Assembly (NCBI GenBank): GCA_933228895.1 | Contig: OW121850.1 | Coordinates: 30,389,773-30,453,772 of the forward strand | DNA length: 64,000 bases | Direction: 5' to 3' | Source of the DNA: Platycnemis pennipes | Taxonomy: Eukaryota > Arthropoda > Insecta > Odonata > Platycnemididae | In this document: positions 47,587 to 57,600 of the stretch, one piece after another | How positions within the stretch are numbered: position 1 is the stretch's first letter | Layout of the letters: each line of letters opens with the position of its first letter | Program-made: the position numbers and the translations under genes | The notes under the pieces: generated by a model | Seen by the model: the letters and a program-made list of their open reading frames with translations, nothing else | The model's database searches: none | Told to the model about the DNA's origin: nothing

Positions 47587-47873
47587 TAAAATAATCGGTA
47601 CCGAAATAATTGGCGCGAAAACCTGTTTGAAACCTACTCACACTCCGAAAGTGGAGGCTTCACATTAAAACCTGGTGAAATAGTGTACTTAGATGCTTCA
47701 ACGTCGCGAATTATTCTAATTCAGTCTCTGAAAATGATTATTGATTACCTTATCTTACCATTGAGCAATGCAAAGTAAGTGGTAAATTAAGAACCGGAAC
47801 CGAGAATCGGAACCGAAAACCGAAGTTAAGAACCGAACCGGAACCGAAAAGAAGTGGAACCGACCCATCCCTA
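47587..47873. mobile_element. hAT-like MITE, 5'-truncated copy
   Basis: It is nearly identical to 48114-48400, differing at a handful of positions (for example GGCGCG/GACGCG, TGTTTG/AGTTTG, GAAAGTGG/GAAAATGG). It keeps the right terminal repeat CCGACCCATCCCTA (47860-47873) but lacks the left end. It has no coding capacity; minus-strand open frames here are chance. Confidence 0.85.
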
Positions 47874-48036
47874 ATAATAACATTGATTTCTGTTTTCCGT
47901 ATTTTTTTAGAATTACCTTTTTCGCTTCAAAAAGGTATCCCATCTGTATACCATAGAGGAAAATCAATGTGTATCCCCCTCTTGATCTTTACTTGTATGT
48001 TCTAATTGTATTTTTTTTCATCATGGGGAAATAACT

Positions 48037-48400
48037 AGGGATGGGTCGGTTTAGTTCTTCGGTTCTCGGTTCCACCGGTTCTTGAGCTTAGAACCGGAAC
48101 CGGAACCGAGGCCAAAAATAATCGGTACCGAAATAATTGACGCGAAAACCAGTTTGAAACCTACTCACACTCCGAAAATGGAGGCTTCACATTAAAACCT
48201 GGTGAAATAGTGTACTTAGATGCTTCAAAGTCGCGAATTATTCTAATTCAGTCTCTGAAAATGATTATTGATTACCTTATCTTACCATTGAGCAATGCAA
48301 AGTAAGTGGTAAATTAAGAACCGGAACCGAGAATCGGAACCGAGAACCGAAGTTAAGAACCGAACCGGAACCGAAAAGAAGTGGAACCGACCCATCCCTA
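48037..48400. mobile_element. hAT-like MITE, complete copy with 8-bp target duplication
   Basis: This 364-bp element starts TAGGGATGGGTCGG and ends CCGACCCATCCCTA, a perfect 14-bp terminal inverted repeat. The 8 bases GAAATAAC occur directly before (48029-48036) and directly after (48401-48408) it. An 8-bp target duplication with short inverted repeats of this kind is characteristic of the hAT superfamily. The subterminal regions are dense in GGTTC/GAACC (for example CCACCGGTTCTTGAG and AGAACCGGAACCGGAACC), likely transposase-binding repeats. No transposase is encoded. The partner copy lies only 163 bp upstream. Confidence 0.92.
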
Positions 48401-48408
48401 GAAATAAC

Positions 48409-49382
48409 CATAAAATTAAATGAGGTGATATTGGAATCATTAGGAATAAATAAACGAAACAACGTTTTACGGAACTCTTTTTGCTCAAAGTGAAATGCAA
48501 CATCAAATCTAAACTAATTTATATAACAAACACGATGCCAGGTGCGGAAGCCAGGTTAGTAACGTACCCGCTAAGAAACCAAAGGCTCGCGGGTCTGAAT
48601 GCCAACTAGGGGAGTTGATGTTGTGTTTAGTCTTAAGATACAAGTTTAGGTTACGATTCAATATAAACTGTGCCGTTGTACCACTAAACATATGTCCTCT
48701 ATTTCGAAACACACGACATTCTAGCCTGATACGGGATTTTAATCAGGAACCATAGTGATACCTGTTCAAAACAGTTATGATACTGCAACAGCGTCCGGCT
48801 CGCTTCGTGTCCGTATCTCAGGCAATGAAAAAATGTTGAACTAGAACTTTTGTCTGAAATCAGTGACCAAATTCAATGAGTTAATTATTCGAATGATAAA
48901 TTCAATGCCTGCGGTTGTTAACCAGGGAAATTTCCGTGAAATAAATGCCCGCAGTCATGCATTTTTTGCTGTCCTCCAGCCGTCTCAAAATCTGCCCTCA
49001 ACGCTCCAAATAAAAGTAAAGAGAGAGCTCTCGTTTTTCACTTTAGGCACTCCCGTATCCATCTGAGGTGACCTTCAAATTTTTCAATGCCACGAGAAGA
49101 AGGTTTCGATTCTTTCGAAATATCCTCCTCACCTTGGCTTGTCTTTGCTGCCCTAACGGGATATTTGAAAAAAGAGAGAGTCATCTTGGCAATATGAATT
49201 ACCATGTTCGTAAATTCAAAAAGGTTCACTGGCATCACCTGTTACCATTGGCATTAGGTATCTGTATTTTGACAAAACACATTGCAGCTAAACATTTATG
49301 ACGTAAAACTGTGTTTTAACCTCGAGCCTGCAATTACCGCAATGCTGATATATTGACAACAATCAATTTTATTTATAAATAA
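48409..49382. other. Unassigned DNA
   Basis: Short open frames on both strands around 48.5-49.3 kb have no recognisable domain. The A at 49382 is the base flanking the Helitron pair. Confidence 0.4.
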
Positions 49383-49474
49383 CAAGCTGACCCGGCCACG
49401 CGTTGCTGTGGCTCAATCTGGTTAAATGGAAAGCGCACGTTTATAGTATGTTTAATTTCACAATTCTTATGGGT

Positions 49475-49860
49475 ATACAATATATCTCAGCTGATCGATT
49501 GTTTTGCAGCTGGACACGCATATTTGTATATAATTTTAACGTCTTTACATGTCGTCACAAAGTAGAATATTTCAGGCAAGCATTTATTTCATCCGCTAGT
49601 GTCAATCGAGGAATTACAGGTAATGTTTGCCTGAAATGTCGTGCAAGCAATATTAATGCGTTCTCAAATGGTCTCAGGATTCAACGGAAATCTTGCATTG
49701 ATCGATCCAGAGCTTCGAGCGATGCTTTGTGCACCATTGTGCATTCATCCCAAGCAATAAGTTGGCATTTCTGAAATATTTGTCCCATGCCGAATGATTT
49801 GAATATGTTGCACGTGAGTGTTTCAATGAATTGCAAGTTCAATGGGATGCACATCCCGTC
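49475..49860 (-). pseudogene. Helitron helicase fragment in unit A
   Basis: The minus strand reads CIPLNLQFIETLTCNIFKSF, then KCQLIAWDECTMVHKASLEA, LDRSMQDFR, a stop, LRPFENALILLARHFRQTLP, VIPRLTLADEINACLKYSTL, a stop, then RHVKTLKLYTNMRVQLQNN. WDECTMxHKxxxEALDRxxxDxR followed by (G)DFRQTLPVxPR is the PIF1-family Walker B and following motif of Helitron Rep-helicases. Here the usual GDFRQ reads ARHFRQ, so the Asp is lost. Only about 120 of the many hundreds of helicase residues remain; the Walker A motif and the Rep (HUH) domain are absent. It cannot be functional. Confidence 0.88.
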
Positions 49861-49895
49861 TCCAGTGTCGATATTGTATTCTCGATATTGTACAA

Positions 49896-50440
49896 ACCTT
49901 CATGGAGTGAACAAAACAACTAACCAAAGCTTCATGGAAATTAGATGAATGTTGTGGTAATGCATGAAGTTATCAATATTGTATCGATACAGTATCGATA
50001 TTGTAATGATAATTTATAAAACTTTGATAAAAAACACCTATATAATTTCACCTCAATTTTGTATCAACAATGTATCGATGTATCCATATTTTATCTATAT
50101 TATATCGATACAGTATCGACATTGAATTATCGATTTTGTAGAAACCTTCGCGGAGCGTACTCAATAACTTTCCAAAGTTTCATGGCGATCCGATGAATAG
50201 TAATGCATAAAGGACAAACACATTATATACATTTGATACAGTATCGATATTGCAACGATACATTCCTTTTAAAAAACTAAATAATTTCACCTCAATTTTG
50301 TATCAATTATGTATCGATTTATCGATACTTTTGCGATATTATATCGATAAAGTATCGATATTGAAATATCGATTTCGTAGTCCTCTTTTCAGGAATGTAC
50401 TCAACAACTTCCCAAAGTTTCATGGCGATCCGATGAATGG
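49896..50440. repeat. Internal repeats of Helitron unit A, TATCGATA-rich
   Basis: Three related blocks begin AAACCTTCATGGAGTGAACA (49896), AAACCTTCGCGGAGCGTACT (50142) and GTCCTCTTTTCAGGAATGTA (50380), each ending TTCATGG...CGATGAAT or similar. Between them lie clusters of TATCGATA / GTATCGATATTG palindromes. The period is about 245 bp. The same arrangement recurs in unit B at about 51018-51575. Confidence 0.8.
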
Positions 50441-50504
50441 TGTAGTAATGCATAAAGGACATACAGACACACACACATACATTCATTTTTATATATATAG
50501 ATGA

Positions 50505-51642
50505 CAAGCTGACCCGGCCACGCGTTGCTGTGGCTCAATCTGGTTAAATGGAAAGCTCACGTTTATAGTATGTTTAATTTCACAATTCTTATGGGTAGGT
50601 ATACAATATATCTCAGCTGATCGATTGTTTTGCAGCTGGACACGCATATTTGTATATAATTTTAACGTCTTTACATGTCGTCACAAAGTAGAATATTTCA
50701 GGCAAGCATTTATTTCATCCGCTAGTGTCAATCGAGGAATTACAGGTAATGTTTGCCTGAAATCTCGTGCAAGCAATATTAATGCGTTCTCAAATGGTCT
50801 CAGGATTCAACGGAAATCTTGCAATGATCGATCCAGAGCCTCGAGCGATGCTTTGTGCACCATCGTGCATTCATCCCAAGCAATAAGTTGGCATTTCTGA
50901 AATATTTGTCCCATGCCAGATGATTTGAATATGTTGCACGTGAGTGTTTCAATGAATTGCAAGTTCAATGGGATGCACATCCCGTCTCCAGTGTCGATAT
51001 TGTATTCTCGATATTGTACTAACCTTCATGGAGTGAACAAAACAACTAACCAAAGCTTCATGGAAATTGGATGAATGTTGTGGTAATGCATGAAGTTATC
51101 AATATTGTATCGATACAGTATCGATATTGTAATGATACTTTATAAAACTTTGATAAAAAACACCTAAATATTTTCACCTCAATTTTGTATCAACAATGTA
51201 TCGATGTATCCATATTTTATCGATATTATATCGATACAGTATCGACATTGACCTATCGATTTTGTAGAAACCTTCGCGGAGCGTACTCAATAACTTTCCA
51301 AAGTTTCATGGCGATCCGATGAATGGTGTAGTAGGTACCTAATGCATAAAGGACAAACACATTATATACATTCGATACAGTATTGATATTGCAACGATAC
51401 ATTCCTTTTAAAAAAATAAATAATTTCACCTCAATTTTGTATCAATAATGTATCGATTTATCGATACGTTCGCGATATTATATCGATAAAGTATCGATAT
51501 TGAAATATCGATTTCGTAGTCCTCTTTTCGGGAATGTACTCAACAACTTCCCAAAGTTTCATGGTGATCCGATGAATGGTGTAGTAATGCATAAAGGACA
51601 TACACACACACACACACATACATTCATTTTTATATATATAGA
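50505..51642 (-). mobile_element. Helitron, tandem unit B (non-autonomous)
   Basis: This 1138-bp unit has the same structure and orientation as unit A and the same termini, 5' TCTATATATATAAAAATGAA at 51642 and 3' ...CAGCTTG at 50505. The outer flanks of the pair are A (49382) and T (51643), matching Helitron insertion between A and T. A (CA)n run at 51602-51618 lies just inside the 5' end, as in unit A. Differences from unit A are scattered substitutions and short indels, such as an extra GGTA near 50596 and a GTAGGTACC insertion near 51330. Confidence 0.88.
50601..50990 (-). pseudogene. Helitron helicase fragment in unit B
   Basis: The minus-strand reading is the same as in unit A with the same two premature stops (after the DFR block and in place of the Trp before RHVKTLKL). 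Here the motif reads LARDFRQTLPVIPR, so the Asp of the Walker-B-adjacent motif is kept. Shared stops show that the fragment was already dead before the two units arose from a common source. Walker A and Rep domains are absent. Confidence 0.88.
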
Positions 51643-51905
51643 TGAAAATGCATATTCACTTTTGTGAATTACCAATGCCATATTTTATTAATTTTTATAG
51701 CTTGATTGTTAGTGGTAAATATTGGCAAAAGGCTGAAATATTTTCAAAGCATAGGAACAAAAAAATGTAATATACATTCCATTTAGAGCCTGTAATCCTA
51801 GTCTTCGCAGAAATGATAGCCAAGGAATTAAACGAATATAAGGGCAATTGGTACCAAGTTTTTCAAACGGCAGCTACATTTAAACAAAATTTTGACTGCA
51901 AATTG

Positions 51906-51970
51906 CCCAAATTAGTTATAGTTCAATTAATTTTCTACCCAAATTAGTTATAGTTCAATTAATTTTCTAC
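51906..51970. repeat. Two-copy 32-bp tandem duplication
   Basis: CCCAAATTAGTTATAGTTCA through TTTTCTA is repeated immediately at 51938, without differences. Confidence 0.9.
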
Positions 51971-52935
51971 ACTTTTAAATACTTGTTGACGTTTTTGCGC
52001 ATCGATGAGCTGCTATGGCCGCGGAAATTCACCGTGAAAGAAAGGCACGCAACATTTTTCGCTCGGCGTTGCCTTTCAATGCTCGCGCGGCAGCTACGGA
52101 CTCAGATGCCACGACCGCGGTAGGAGGCGTAACTGAGCCGGCACGTGAGGCTCTGACTAAATCACCGCGGATGATTATAGGTACGCTCTCCTGCTCGCCT
52201 CACGCTAAGTACGTATCGCGGTGCCGACGGAGAGCTGTCAACCCGCTACGAGCATCATCCCACCCCCACGATCTTGTTGACATTCGACCAGTCTCTCTAT
52301 TCACCAACTCGGGCCACGGAGTCTTTTCCCCGCACACACGTATCTTCCTCCTCCTCCCCACTTGTATCCAACCGCCCCCCTCCCTCTCCAGCCACCCCCC
52401 GAGAGAGAAATCAAGGCTTAATGCACTCTGAAGGGTGGTGAGGTGCGGGAGGGAAAGGGGTGGGGCTTCGCTGGCAGGCAACCTACCCAAGGTGAACCGC
52501 CCTTGTGGCCGGTTGTCCCACTACTGCTTACACTCCCTCGCCGGCCGCCCGCAGTCAGCCCCAGACAGCCCGAACCCCCGCCTCGAGTTCCCCATTCCAT
52601 TATTTCCACCCCCCATCCATCCTCCCCCTTCCTCTTCGACGGCCCCACCCTCTAGATCTTCACCGACTCCTCAACCACCCCCTTCCCCACATCGTAACTC
52701 CCTCCCCCCGATGTAACATTCCCCATCTCCTGCTTCCACCCGCCGCCGCCCCTTGTTGGGTTCAGCGAGCGTGATCTCGACCAGGGCCGGCCGAAAATGT
52801 TCCATCCCCCGCGCGCCAGTGTGGAATAGGCCCGCTCCCAACCCTTCCGCTCTCCACTAACTACTGCCTTGCAACGAAAATTCTACCACGTCCTCATATT
52901 TACCCCTACCAGGGTACTCAGACAAAGAGTTCACC
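51971..52935. other. GC/CpG-rich island, unassigned
   Basis: The GC-rich part starts abruptly near 52010. A 138-codon plus-strand frame (52015-52431) begins MAAEIHRERKARNIFRSALP with an acceptable start context (GCTATGGCC), but it soon turns Pro/Ser-rich and matches no family I know. The part at 52440-52800 is C-rich with overlapping frames. A host 5' exon or promoter region is possible but unproven. Confidence 0.4.
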
Positions 52936-53740
52936 ATATCTACATCTACGCGATACCCTGCAAGCCACTTTGTCTCAAGGTGTGTGGCAGAGGGTGAAGA
53001 TCACCAAGCATGCACTATTGACATGCAAACAAGCTACTATAGGGTCTCATGCAACTAGATCGTTGGTATCTATATGGTAATTAAGGGATTGGTTGTTAAT
53101 ACATGCATCATTCACTTGAGACTACTCTTAAATATATCCCCTACCTATCCCTTTGCTAAGCTGCCTATTGTGTTCTCTTATAGAACGGGGGAAAAATGAC
53201 ATTTTGAATCTATCAGTACGACAATCTATCTTTCTTATCTTATTTATCTGGTCGAACCTAGGATAATACGCTGGTGTTTTTAATATATTCCTAACATCTT
53301 CAGTAAAGTTATCCGATTTAAATTTCTGTAATGGATTTAATCTGTACTTTAACCTACGCTCTGATAATAATTTCCCACGCTAATTATTGTATTAATTCTG
53401 ATACACTACTAAACCTATCGTAACACCTTTTAGCGAACATAGCTGCTCTAAACTGCACACTGTCTAGTTATCTGATCAAATCTAATTCATTCGGATACAT
53501 ACACTGACTACATATTCAAGGTGGGGCCTAACTAGTGAAAAGTAACATCACTCTTTTGTCTTCTCATCACATTTCCCAAGTACACTATTTATAAACCCAA
53601 GATTTCTCTTCGTTAGGCCGCATATTTCCCGGAGGTGTCTTCCCCACGATAAATCTTTAGTGATTATTACACATAAATACCTTATGGTTTCAACGCTTTC
53701 GATCTTTGTGTTACTAATTTTATAGGACCGCTATATCGAA
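52936..53740 (-). mobile_element. 5'-truncated LINE (CR1/Jockey-like), longest 3' piece
   Basis: The reversed 3' terminus ATCTACATCTACGCGATACC is at 52938, followed by GTGTGGCAGAGGGTGAAGAT and CACCAAGCATGCACTATTGA. On the minus strand, with stops, one can follow LDSVQFRAAMFAKRCYDRFS, then VSELIQ, LAWEIIIRA, and KMSFFPRSIREHNR. This is the LExVQxRAARF ... LxxLxW ... SFFPRTIRxWN order that ends ORF2 of CR1/Jockey-type LINEs. Upstream, at 53560-53640, the minus strand keeps RHLREICGLTKRNLGFINSV-like sequence. The reverse-transcriptase catalytic region is absent. Confidence 0.8.
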
Positions 53741-55858
53741 TTATTCCTCCACAAAAAATAATAGCTACACTTTAAAAAAAATGTATTACGTTCTCGAGGT
53801 GCCTTACAGGGAATTTTATAAATGTTCTCAAAAAAAACCTATTGAGAGAATGTAATTCATTCTTTAAGTTGCAAGCTCTTTTTTTGGGGGGTGCTTCGGT
53901 TTTCATGGCTATCAATCCTAGACGATATTAAAGGACCGTGGAAAGGAATTTTATATCGATACGCTCACTACTACAGCATTTTGGTTCCGGGTGTGTAATT
54001 TGATAAGCCTCACGCATTTCACCCCTAAGTCCACACCTGAATGGTTTTTCTGCGAAATTTCGTAGCGTGAAAAAGCCTTGCGGTCCCTCACTCTCATGGG
54101 CGGAAGTTTTTCGACCCAAGGGCCTCTTCGACGATGAAGCGCATTCCGTTTCGGACCGCCCGCAAGGGAAAGAAATGTTTGCTTTAGCCCCCTCATCCAC
54201 CCTCCGTCCACCCCTTTGTTTCATCACGTCGTTTCGCCCAACCCCTTCTCCACTCTCGATTACCAATCCAACAACCAACCCTCTCCTACGACTCCCTCTT
54301 GCCGTGATTATAAATTCCGATGATTCCCTGTTATTTCTGCCGCGAGCGTATTCCTCCACCCGGCGTCCTTGTGAACCAGCAGATATTTCCGACCTGGCCA
54401 CTCTCTATCTCTCCGTCTCTCTCTTCCCCTTCCTTTTTTCCCATCCGGTATCACCTGCCACTCTTCCCCTCCCCACACCAGATGCAGAATCACGAGTCAT
54501 TAGCAATGGAATGAGAGCAAATTTTATTTCTCTCGTTCCCATCCGCTCTCACACACTGCTACCGAAAAAAAATAATGCTCGCGAACTCGACGCCACTCGA
54601 TAACGCAAAATAAGCAGCTAATGGAGCTTGTTCTCGATTTTTAGGCTTCACTACTTTTGCCGCGCGATGCATGACTTTCAAATGTTATTCCGTTATTAAA
54701 ATTCACTTTTTTTTGCTGGATTTTAACGGTTACTAATGATGAAACTTGTGATCGACGCTACTGCATGATACAAGCCAAATTTATGAAAAGATTTAAATCG
54801 GGGAATACCTACCTGCACCTGTAAGTGCCAGCATTGAATAAATTCGTGTCAACAAATGTTTTCAACCCAATTACGTTTGCACTGTAGTCAACATTTGATG
54901 TGACGTATTTGTATAAGCAATCAAAGAAATGGAATGTGTGGATACTATACGGAAGCTGTACACTTCCGGTAATGCTTCAAACCGAGTGTAAAAAAAGAGA
55001 GGATGTGGGTAGGATCCGAATAGGTTGATCATAATTATTTTTATTTGATTCTACTCGGAAACTCGAATATAAGTATTCTGCACTTTCTCCTCATATTATT
55101 CTTTTTTCCCGGATTTGCGCGTCTCCCCAAGCATAAAAAATACCCAATGGTAGGAGAACTTCGAGAGTTTGAGTGGTGCTATAGACGGTTACTGGTAACG
55201 GTACTCTTTTCACTCTCGTGTTCTATTCAAGGGCTACGTCATGAAATGCAATCGTTTGCTATCTCCGCTAAAAGCTCAATTCTGAATGGAAGGTATCCTT
55301 AGTAAAGATTTAGTGTATCTCTTATGAAGAAAGAAAGTTATGAGTAAAAGTGGTTCTAAAATAAAGTAATTCTGCGGTATTTCAGTTTTTCTTAAAGCTC
55401 TCTGAGTCCGTCTTTTTTCTTATGTTATAGCCATTGATCACTGCTCCATCTCTTTGATAAGTTACGTCTTGTATATTGAGTTCGGCCTAGTTCATTTTCC
55501 TTTTTTTCAGACAGATGACTACAGATAATTTAAAGCAAGTGAAGTTAGTCGGTAATATGCCGTGCAGTAATTTTATAGTAACCGAGTTTTTCATTTATCA
55601 AAAACTCAATCGCACAACATTAATATTAAACTTCAAATTTTATGTGTCATTCTTAGCAAATTGAAAACGATTTCTTTCATGCCATAGATTTAAGCTGTAT
55701 CTATTTTAGGTTGAGATAAGGTTTCATTAATTTGTTCATGAAAAATGTGTTTTCTCTCTGGTCTCAGTCAAAGTACTCACCACTTTGTGCACGCATGGTA
55801 AAGAAATGAAACAAATCCTTCAATGCTTCTAAAAATTCGTTCCTCAATGATTTTTCAG
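53741..55858. other. Unassigned DNA with a GC-rich block at 54.0-54.6 kb
   Basis: Overlapping frames of 157 (minus) and 178 codons (plus) at 53928-54603 are opposite-strand shadows of each other, with no recognised domain. From 54610 the sequence is AT-rich. An 85-codon plus-strand frame at 55045-55302 has no motif. Confidence 0.4.
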
Positions 55859-56006
55859 GTGCCGTTGGTCGCTTCCAATCGGAAGAAAAACCAGCACTGC
55901 GTTCGGTTCAACATTTCCAGCCGTCCTTGGGAATATCTGACGGTCAGCGGGAGGAAGGAGGATCGTGGTCACGATGTGCAGATCACGGATCATTCGGCTG
56001 AAAGTG
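55859..56006 (+). CDS. Candidate internal exon of an unknown gene
   Basis: An AG acceptor preceded by GATTTTTC (intron end at 55858) opens a frame of about 48 codons with balanced, non-repetitive composition: VPLVASNRKKNQHCVRFNIS, SRPWEYLTVSGRKEDRGHDV, QITDHSAESG. It can close at a GT at 56004 or at GTG|GTGGGT (56007). GC content rises over exactly this span compared with the AT-rich DNA upstream. I do not recognise the protein. The acceptor's pyrimidine tract is only moderate and no partner exon was found, so this may equally be a chance open frame. If real, the exon's phase at the acceptor is 0. Confidence 0.3.
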
Positions 56007-57519
56007 GTGGGTCTCTTCTAGTCGTTTTGTTTCCTCGCTTATTGATAACTGCGCTCTTACCGGGGATGGAAATGAAAAGTACGCCCCGTGGTCTCGTACC
56101 CATTCACTCTCCATCTCCCCTACTTATTTCCCGTCGACTTATGCCGCCCTTATGGTAGTCATCAAGGGAACTATCATCAAAAGGCGCTATATCGCTCCGA
56201 TTTACCCGCATCGATTTCCTCACTGTATCACGATTTTTTTTAAACAGCTGGTATAATGAATCCTTGATCTATTCCCACTATTTTTGAAATTAAACCATTT
56301 AGCCTCCTCCGCCTCCTCAGCTGCCATTGATCTCATCTCACCGCCTCAACGAGCCAACATCACCGTGTCTCGCCCTTCCCCCTTTTCATTCAAAAACGAA
56401 AAGATGGAAGCTTTTCATCACCTCTTCAATCCCCTCCACCTCGCCGCTTTCTGTGGATAGCTCTATACCCATTTCCCGTTTTTCCCTTTTCTTCATTTTG
56501 TCTTTTCACTCTCATGTGAAGTACTCGAATGCGTGCAGCATATAATCTGAAGTTCTTGCTGTGGTGAAAAAGCGTAGTAAGCGTTTAATAGAGCAGGTTT
56601 GACCGGTGAAGATTTTGCCATTCCATTTCTTGGAAGAAAGTGAAAGGAAACTTATAAAAGGGTTAAGTCGTATTAGTCAGCAAATAAGCTTAGTTTAAAG
56701 CAAGAAAATTAACTAAGGTGGGATTTGAAGCCTCTATGTTTCTAGGTTTAAATACAAATAGCATTTCAGTCCAGAAAGCTGAAAACCATGTTATATACGA
56801 ATAAATTTAATAGCAGTTTTATAAATTAACTACATTAGTCCATTATTTATATATTATATTCGATTCCTTTTTTATATCTTAATTTTTGTCACCTATATGG
56901 GAAGAATATCTAGATTCAATACCAGTTAAAGTAGTGATTTTATTTCTGCATGAAATGATATTTGTTGATCGAATATACCGTCCTTCCGTCCTTGCTTGCT
57001 TCTATTTTTAAAAAGGACAAGACGGAATAGGGAAGCAAGAATTCATTTAATTTAGCCAGGAAATAGAGAAACTAGCTGTTGGGAGAATAAATTAATGAAC
57101 GCCACATTTAAATCGGAAATTGTCCAATTCAATGCAAATATCAAGACTCGATATATTATAAAACCTTTTAAAGAAGCCTTTTAATGAAACTTTTTAATTT
57201 TTATGAGCGTGAAACAGTTATAGAACGGATGTCACTACAGCTATATAAATGTAAAAATCTAAAACTAATATATTCGATTCTCTCTCACGCACTTCAGCGT
57301 GACGTTTGATCTAGTTCGTTTGATCAACCTCACCCTCCCTCACCCTATTCTCTGTCGAGAAAAGGGCATGTGTCACTAAACCTTCGGTTGCAGCTTATTC
57401 AGTCCTGTGCCTTTCCCACCCACTCGAACATTGAGAAATATTACTCTCCTATTATTTGACATAGAAAAACTCATTCGCAAACTGATGCTTCAATGAGGAT
57501 TGCTTTTGGTAAAGTGAGG
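56007..57519. other. Unassigned DNA
   Basis: Mixed then AT-rich sequence. The pyrimidine-rich part at 56300-56520 yields a Pro/Ser-rich frame without a domain. Nothing else is recognisable. Confidence 0.4.
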
Positions 57520-57600
57520 ATTTGGTTGTTATGTTGTCTAGATTACTGCTTTCCCATCCTGAGGTCCCGGGTTCCAATATCGGCCGTGGCATACCGGTCC
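57520..57600 (+). repeat. tRNA-like segment, probably SINE head
   Basis: GATTACTGCTTTCCCATCCT followed by GAGGTCCCGGGTTCCAATAT matches the anticodon-arm-to-T-arm order of a tRNA, with a B-box-like GGTTCCAATATC. The upstream TTGGTTGTTATGTTGTCTAG could be an eroded A box. The arms do not close into a full cloverleaf, so a tRNA-derived SINE or pseudogene is more likely than a tRNA gene. Confidence 0.35.

Larger units (their letters stand above)
49383..50501 (-). mobile_element. Helitron, tandem unit A (non-autonomous)
   Basis: Read on the minus strand, the unit begins TCTATATATATAAAAATGAA (50501 downward) and ends with the hairpin GCCAC-AGCAACGC-GTGGC, then CGGGTCAGCTTG (to 49383). A 5' TC, a GC-rich hairpin about 12 nt before a CTRR-like 3' end (here CTTG) and absence of terminal inverted repeats are the Helitron hallmarks. 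The unit is 1119 bp, holds a dead helicase fragment at the 3' side and three repeats of about 245 bp toward its 5' side that are packed with TATCGATA. It is separated by only TGA (50502-50504) from a second copy in the same orientation. Confidence 0.88.

Noticed and set aside
47755..48506. Repeated minus-strand frames with similar ends (RFLIYHLLCIAQW)
   Set aside because: The similarity comes from the two hAT-like MITE copies, which are non-coding. The frames are a by-product.
49403..50900. Plus-strand frames of 123 and 91 codons with the same sequence
   Set aside because: They are the antisense of the Helitron helicase fragments. The minus strand carries the recognisable motifs.
52015..52431. 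138-codon frame starting in GCTATGGCC as a first exon
   Set aside because: The start context is fair, but the sequence quickly becomes proline/serine-rich and matches nothing I know. Opposite-strand frames overlap it.
53928..54603. Long overlapping open frames of 157 and 178 codons on opposite strands
   Set aside because: GC-rich DNA with few stops in several frames at once. No domain, no splice support, and the frames are shadows of each other.
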